Shown piece by piece: positions 59,050 through 64,000 of a stretch of DNA of 64,000 bases. The position numbers and the translations under genes were made by a program. Each line of letters opens with the position of its first letter. The stretch's first letter is position 1. The notes beneath the pieces are model-generated. The model was given only the letters and a program-made list of their open reading frames with translations, was not told where the DNA came from and did not search any database. This DNA is from Leucaena leucocephala (Eukaryota; Streptophyta; Magnoliopsida; Fabales; Fabaceae): assembly GCA_037074615.1 (NCBI GenBank), contig CM073545.1, positions 18,556,001 through 18,620,000 on the forward strand, read 5' to 3'.

Positions 59050-59086
59050 GAATCTACATTTTTTTTTTCGCCAGCGTGAATCTACA
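59050..59086 (-). mobile_element. 19-bp A-tailed insertion with 9-bp target duplication
   Basis: T10CGCCAGCGT (59059-59077) is flanked by GAATCTACA at 59050-59058 and 59078-59086. On the minus strand it reads ACGCTGGCG(A)10. It differs from the TGTAAC type, so a different parent or filler DNA is possible. Confidence 0.7.
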
Positions 59087-60210
59087 GTTATTGAATGATT
59101 AATAGGCATGCTGAATAGTAATTTTTTTTGTTTAATTAAAGGTATCTAAAATTTACTTTAGGCTTCAAATTAATTATTTTTGAGGCTATAGAACATAAAT
59201 TATTTTTATTTTTTCTAATAAATACGCTTCTTAATATTTAAATTTGTGTTCTCCTTTTACAAAAATTATTCCGCTTACCACTTCAATCAACAAGATTTTG
59301 AATAGCAATTTTAATTAGGAGAATTACACATAAGTCCTGTGAAAAAGAATTTATTATAAAAAGTCCTATAAAATTATCAAATAATTAAATAGTTTCAAGG
59401 GACTTGGGGATAATAAATTTTATTTTTTATATGCGTCTAATATTATAATCTTATTTGTGGTATAATTTTATCCATAATCTTTTTAATTTGATATAATTTT
59501 ACCTATAATATTTTTAATTTAATATAATTCTTGGTACTTGAGAAATAAAATTATATGTAAAAGCATACTAAATTAAACAAATTATGGATAAAATTGTAAT
59601 AAATTAAAAAAATTATAGATAAAATTATACTATAAATAAAATTGAGATACTTAACTCTTATAAAAAATAAAATTAAGATATTAAATACTATATAACTCTA
59701 TATTTTATCAACCTTCTAATAGTATATATAACTATCATAGTATGACTTAGTGTATTGCTAAAATATTTTGAGTTAGACCCTACATTTTTTTAATAGGCTC
59801 TGAGCCTTTTTTTTATACTTTATTTTTTTTAATAAAATTAATGTGATATTTTTTAATCGATAGTTAAATATTAATTATCTCTAAGTATAAAAATCATCTA
59901 ATTATGTATTTTATTTTATCTTTATAATAGAATTATCTTTTAATGATAATAAAAAAGAACGATATGTTTTTTCAATAAATCTTCAGTGATGAAAAAGGGG
60001 TCCCAAAGTTGTCTCTTTCATATCATAATTCACAAGACACATTCTGCTTTATGAGGAATTGGACGCTCTTTCTTCCATGTGTTGCCCCGAAAATTTGGTG
60101 CTACGTTGAATGTCTGGTAAATAGTATTTAAAGTTTGAAAAAGTTTTCCTTCTATAATAATTCTTTAATTTTTAATATAATATATATTTAATTAAATTAA
60201 TTAATATGAT
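59087..60210. other. AT-rich intergenic DNA with a MITE end
   Basis: About 59315-59400 begins GGAGAATTACACATAAGTCC, like the terminal repeats of the MITE at 29359-29656, but I cannot find its opposite end. The remainder is AT-rich without a gene. Confidence 0.45.
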
Positions 60211-60371
60211 ATATTTTTTTTATTAAAAATTATAAACTAGACTATGTACCTACATCTATATAGAGCAAAGGAACCAAATAATCTAGTGGCAAAATAAATG
60301 ACACACTAGTCCTGTAGTACCTTCTAATGCCTTTCGAGCTAGAAAATTCACAACATGATTGGCCTCTCAAC

Positions 60372-61633
60372 CACGGCTGAAAAAAAGGCTTTCTAAATCG
60401 GTTGAAAATGGACTTATACACCGAACTTTGATCCGGTGTAAAAACAGCCCGTGTAAAAAGTTTAATATTCTACACCGGTTGTATATGACCGGTGTAAACA
60501 ATCAGTTTTTTTAAATCGGTTATTTCATACAACCAGTTTAAAAAGTAATGTCAAAATAAAAAAAATCAGAAAAAAAAAACTCTAGATCCGAAATTATTTT
60601 CTTCTTCGTCACAAATCTGAAGGAAGAGAAGAGTGATGAAGAAGAATAGGTACCTGTAAAATGCAAGCAGAGAACAAAAAAGAGGAAGAAAGAAAAAGTT
60701 AAAGAACCCAGAAACGAAAGAAACAAAAACTTAGATATATGCGCAGAAATGAAAACCCATAAACATCATCACCTAATTGAAGATATCACAAAAACATCGT
60801 CACAATTCCTTTTGGTTACCTGCTCAAAAGCAAACAAAAATATATTTAAACAGAACCCAGAAATAAATGAGGCAAAAACTCAAATATATATATAAAAACG
60901 AAAACCTAGAAACGCCGTTACCTAATTAAAGATATCACAGAAACATAGTCACAATTCCTCCGACTTACCCAGTTAAAAGTGAACAGAAATATATTTAAAC
61001 AAAATCGAGAAAGAAATGAACAAAAAAATAGACACTCACCATCGCAGATCTAGATCTTCTTCTTTAGTGAGCTTTAGAGGTTACAACGACTGACTTCAAC
61101 AATAGAGAACAACGAGTACAGGTATGGGTCATCGCATATCTAGGTCTTCTTCTCGGCGAGCTTTAGACAGTGTGTTACGAAGGTGGAGCTTCCTGTCACC
61201 ATGTGTTCTCCCTTGGCTAGTTTTCTCCAGGGACGACGATATGATTTGTGAAGATAGGGAATCGTAAAAAATTAATGCCACCGCTCATGACTTTTTACAG
61301 CGGTCATATTTTATGACCGGTGTAAATATTTCATCTTATTTACAAAAATGCCACCGGTCATGACTTTTTACACCGGTCATGACTTTTTACAGCGGTCATA
61401 TTTTACGACCGGTGTAAATATTTCATCTTATTTACAAAAATACCACCGGTCATGACTTTTTACACCGGTCATGACTTTTTACACCGGTCATGACTTTTTA
61501 CAGCGGTCATATTTTACGACCGGTGTAAATATTTTACCTTATTTACAAAAATGCCACCGATCATTTTTTTTAAACCGTCTCCGCAGTGACCGGTTTAAAA
61601 ATGGGGCTTTAAAAAGCCTATTTTCCAGCAGTG
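60372..61633. mobile_element. Non-autonomous CACTA-like transposon
   Basis: The ends are CACGGCTGAAAAAAAGGCTT and CACTGCTGGAAAATAGGCTT (other strand), flanked by AAC (60369-60371, 61634-61636), matching the CACTA end type and its 3-bp duplication. Subterminal regions are packed with ACCGGTGTAAA/TTTACACCGGT motifs in both orientations, the expected kind of transposase-binding repeats. An internal stretch repeats AGATATCACA(A/G)AAACAT at about 60780 and 60932. No transposase is encoded in the 1262 bp. Confidence 0.85.
61276..61551. repeat. Subterminal staircase repeat of the CACTA-like element
   Basis: Three successive units start at 61276, 61349 and 61441, with the next partial unit at 61552. 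Their lengths are 73, 92 and 111 bp. The increments of 19 bp correspond to one, two and three copies of a module containing CATGACTTTTTACACCGGT. Each unit ends with GACCGGTGTAAATATTT and TTATTTACAAAAA. Confidence 0.9.
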
Positions 61634-61948
61634 AACCACACCATTCTATACAAGTGTCTCACTCCTTTTTAAGCTATAATCGAATTTCAGCTAGTAGATC
61701 ACACTATGGATGCTTATCATTCCAACCATCAAAAATCAATTATAACAGTTCCAAACTATCCGCCTCCAATGATAGTCCCAAGCTCTCCACAAATCCCATA
61801 AGAACACCCAAACTTCCACATGAAGATTGTTGTCTCTCCCTATATTAAAGAGGAAGCCCCAAGCAGTTCACCGTCATTGTTTATTGCGAGACTACCACAA
61901 GCTGAAATAACACCATTATCAATGCATGACCCATCCACATTAAATTTA

Positions 61949-62681
61949 GGGTGTGTTTTGATTAGTTTTTGGAGAATAGATTCTGAGAAAAATAGATTCT
62001 GGAGAATAGATTTTAGGAAAAAAGTGATTTTGAAAATTGGAGATGTTTGGATGATTAGTGGTAGAATCACTTTTCCATTGACAATTTACTAAAAAGGACA
62101 TCAACAAATATGATAATTACATGAATTATAAATTTATATTTTATTGATTAAAAAATAATACATATATACATATGAAGTATAAATTTATATTTTATTGATT
62201 AAAAAATAATACATATAACATGAGTATAACAAAAAATGACCCTATTCACTTTAATTTTTGTTTGGCCACTAAAAATGGTTCTTTTTAATGTACTGTAGTT
62301 GAAATTAAAATGTTGTGAATTTTTTTTTATTGATTTTTTTTAATGTTGAAACTGTGTGTGTGTTTATCTGGGGGAACTTTTTTTTTATTGAATTTTTTTT
62401 TAATGTTGAAACTGTGTGTGTGTGTGTTTATTGATTTTTTTTTTAATGTCGCAGGAGCTGTGTGTGTGTTACGGGGGAACTTTTTTTTTTTATTGAAAAA
62501 TGGCACAGGAGCTGGAAAACGTACATGGGGAGCAAATTTTTCAAAACCATGGTTTTGTTAAACAAAACCATGGTTTTGATCCAAATCAATTTTGGATAAA
62601 AAATGGGTGTTTGGCTAAAAAGTGGGGAAACCATGGTTTAGAGAAAAAATTGATTCTCCAACCATCAATCCAAACACACAC
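61949..62681. mobile_element. Tourist-like MITE, copy F, inserted in the LINE RNase H sequence
   Basis: Ends GGGTGTGTTTTGATTAG and GTGTGTGTTTGGATTGATGG (other strand) are flanked by TTA (61946-61948, 62682-62684). It holds AATTTACTAAAAAGG, two direct copies of a unit containing AAATTTATATTTTATTGATT (about 62110-62220) and three copies of TAATGT followed by GTGTGTGT tracts (62340-62480). Removing it and one TTA restores the LINE frame at VRFIKFNVDG. Confidence 0.85.
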
Positions 62682-63784
62682 TTAATAAACCTCACGTAAG
62701 GTGGTTTCCACCTCGGCAAGCTCCTACCTTTAATCTCAGATGAGCAAAGGCGGTTGAAGCCTATGTCATAGATAAACGAGCCTAGGTCAAAAGCTGTATA
62801 GCCCTAATTGCTCGCTTGTTAAAAATCCAGTCATTTTTGTTGAGTCAAATGCCTTTATATAATACTGCAAATATGACGCACCAAGGTACCGGAGAGAGTA
62901 GAAAATTTTAACATATGTTCTACTCTATCCATTGTCTAACATGGCCAATAACAAAGAAGGTGCCTCAAAGATGTAATAATATCATCTTCCAACAGACTAT
63001 TGCACTTCTACAATCTCGCAATGCATGTATAACATCCTCTCTCGCTTCCTCGTAAGCACCACATTCATCATAAGTAGATATACCCCTAGTAACATGGGTA
63101 CAATTAGTGAGCAGCTTATCCCTATAGTAGAGCTATAAGAACATTTTGCATGCGGGTAAACATGTAACTTCCACAACCTACTCCACAGCCCTCCACTCGA
63201 GGCACCTTATTCTCGCATACAATATGGTAGGAGGATTTGACAAAAAATTCTCCATGACTCCATATTATTGAATTTACATCGGACGTGATAATATGGGGAA
63301 ACAACTTTGCAATGGTTGTTCAAAATGGAAACTGGAAGATACATCTCAAATTTGTGCCACACCCATTCTCTAGCACCATCAATATACTTTGATACGTTGC
63401 TTTCTTTCATATTTCCTAGGAGACTTGCTATGGCGTAGGTGAGCAATTTCTCATGGTATGGCACCCAACAGTCCTCTTAGAATTGAATATCGGAACCATG
63501 TCCGAGCTTCCACTGTAATCCTTACTGCATTAGGTCCCACATCCGTCAACTACCTCTCCAAACTTGCGATGCCAATTTCCTACGTTCCACCGAGGAGATT
63601 AAATCATTTCCACATTTATATTTTTCTCTCAACAACTTCATCCAAAGGACATCATGTTTAGTAACCAATGTCCAACAAAGTTTCATTATGAGTGCCATAT
63701 TATGTTGCTAGGCACTCCTTAAGCCAAGTCTGCAATCCTCTTTGCGTTTACATACGTCCTCCCACACAACTACGTGGACTTTCT

Positions 63785-64000
63785 TGGTATACCCACGTGT
63801 TGCCCTATAAAAACTTTTTAATCTTTCACTTATTTTATTATTATTAAAAAAATATTAAATATGAGTAATTTGAGAAACAATTGACAAAAATATAAAATAA
63901 ACCTTATATTAAAGAGTATAAGAAAAATAAGATATAGCAAAAAGGTGGATCATATATTACAGGCGAATAAAATAGCAATTAAAAGAAAGTCTTGGAATAG
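63785..64000. other. AT-rich window edge
   Basis: No gene or element end is seen in the last 216 bp. Confidence 0.4.

Larger units (their letters stand above)
60211..63784 (-). pseudogene. L1-type LINE remnant (RT-associated zinc domain plus RNase H), split by two insertions
   Basis: Reading the minus strand from 63784 downward, degenerate LINE coding sequence runs through MKLCWTLVTKHDVLWMKLL, REWVWHKFEMYLP, the zinc-binding RT-associated domain (FFVKSSYHIVCENKVPRVEG, LLTNCTHVTRG), the RNase H start (FNVDGSCIDNGVISACGSLA) and its end (EANHVVNFLARKALEGTTG) before an A-run near 60213-60220. Stops and frame shifts are scattered throughout. A MITE (61949-62681) and a CACTA-like element (60372-61633) interrupt the RNase H domain. 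The reverse transcriptase catalytic part is absent, so the copy is 5'-truncated near 63784 or degraded there. Confidence 0.82.

Noticed and set aside
61276..61551. CRISPR-like array
   Set aside because: Regular repeats are present but there are no unique spacers; this is a subterminal repeat of a CACTA-like transposon in a plant genome.

Overview
This window is nuclear DNA from a flowering plant, most likely a dicot. The evidence is intron-rich plant gene families (PTM-type DDT/PHD regulator, UDP-apiose/xylose synthase, AHL protein, RAD5A, GABA transporter), AT-rich intergenic DNA full of small transposons, and eukaryotic tRNA genes. I could not identify the species.

Layout. Positions 1-20,000 hold three tandem genes for GABA/amino-acid transporters of the AAAP family, all on the + strand. 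The first two (5908-8594 and 13886-16593) lie in a segmental tandem duplication: about 150-8753 matches about 9590-16752. Each has seven exons that join without frame breaks into 464 residues. The third (17713-19962) is older and broken. From 21,082 to 23,707 (-) lies a five-exon AT-hook/PPC (AHL) gene of 365 residues. From 26,077 to 35,118 (-) lies a complete 20-exon RAD5A-type helicase and ubiquitin ligase of 1028 residues whose introns hold several MITEs. Positions 35,119-40,802 hold only repeats. From 40,803 to 47,485 (+) lies a nine-exon PTM-like DDT/PHD gene of 1666 residues. Then come a tRNA-Ser(GCU) gene (-), a degenerate tRNA-Arg(UCU)-like sequence (+) and a nine-exon UDP-apiose/UDP-xylose synthase gene of 388 residues (50,683-53,278, -). 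From about 54,100 to the end there are only transposons: an RTE-clade LINE with an inverted 5' end, nested Tourist-like MITEs, and a LINE remnant interrupted by a CACTA-like element and by a MITE.

The host genes look like unrelated single-copy housekeeping or regulatory loci, apart from the transporter array. The most unusual signal is a set of eight tiny insertions (14-20 bp) at seven loci. Each ends in an A-run preceded, in most cases, by a TGTAAC/TGTACC-like motif, and each is flanked by a 8-16 bp target-site duplication. They look like the last few bases of a local tRNA-derived SINE family. At three loci the transporter paralogues preserve the empty site. One insertion shifts the frame of the third transporter copy. 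A second theme is deep nesting of transposons, with target-site duplications that give the order of events.

Exon coordinates come from splice-site and frame reasoning on the raw sequence plus recall of the families. No alignment, expression or database search was run.
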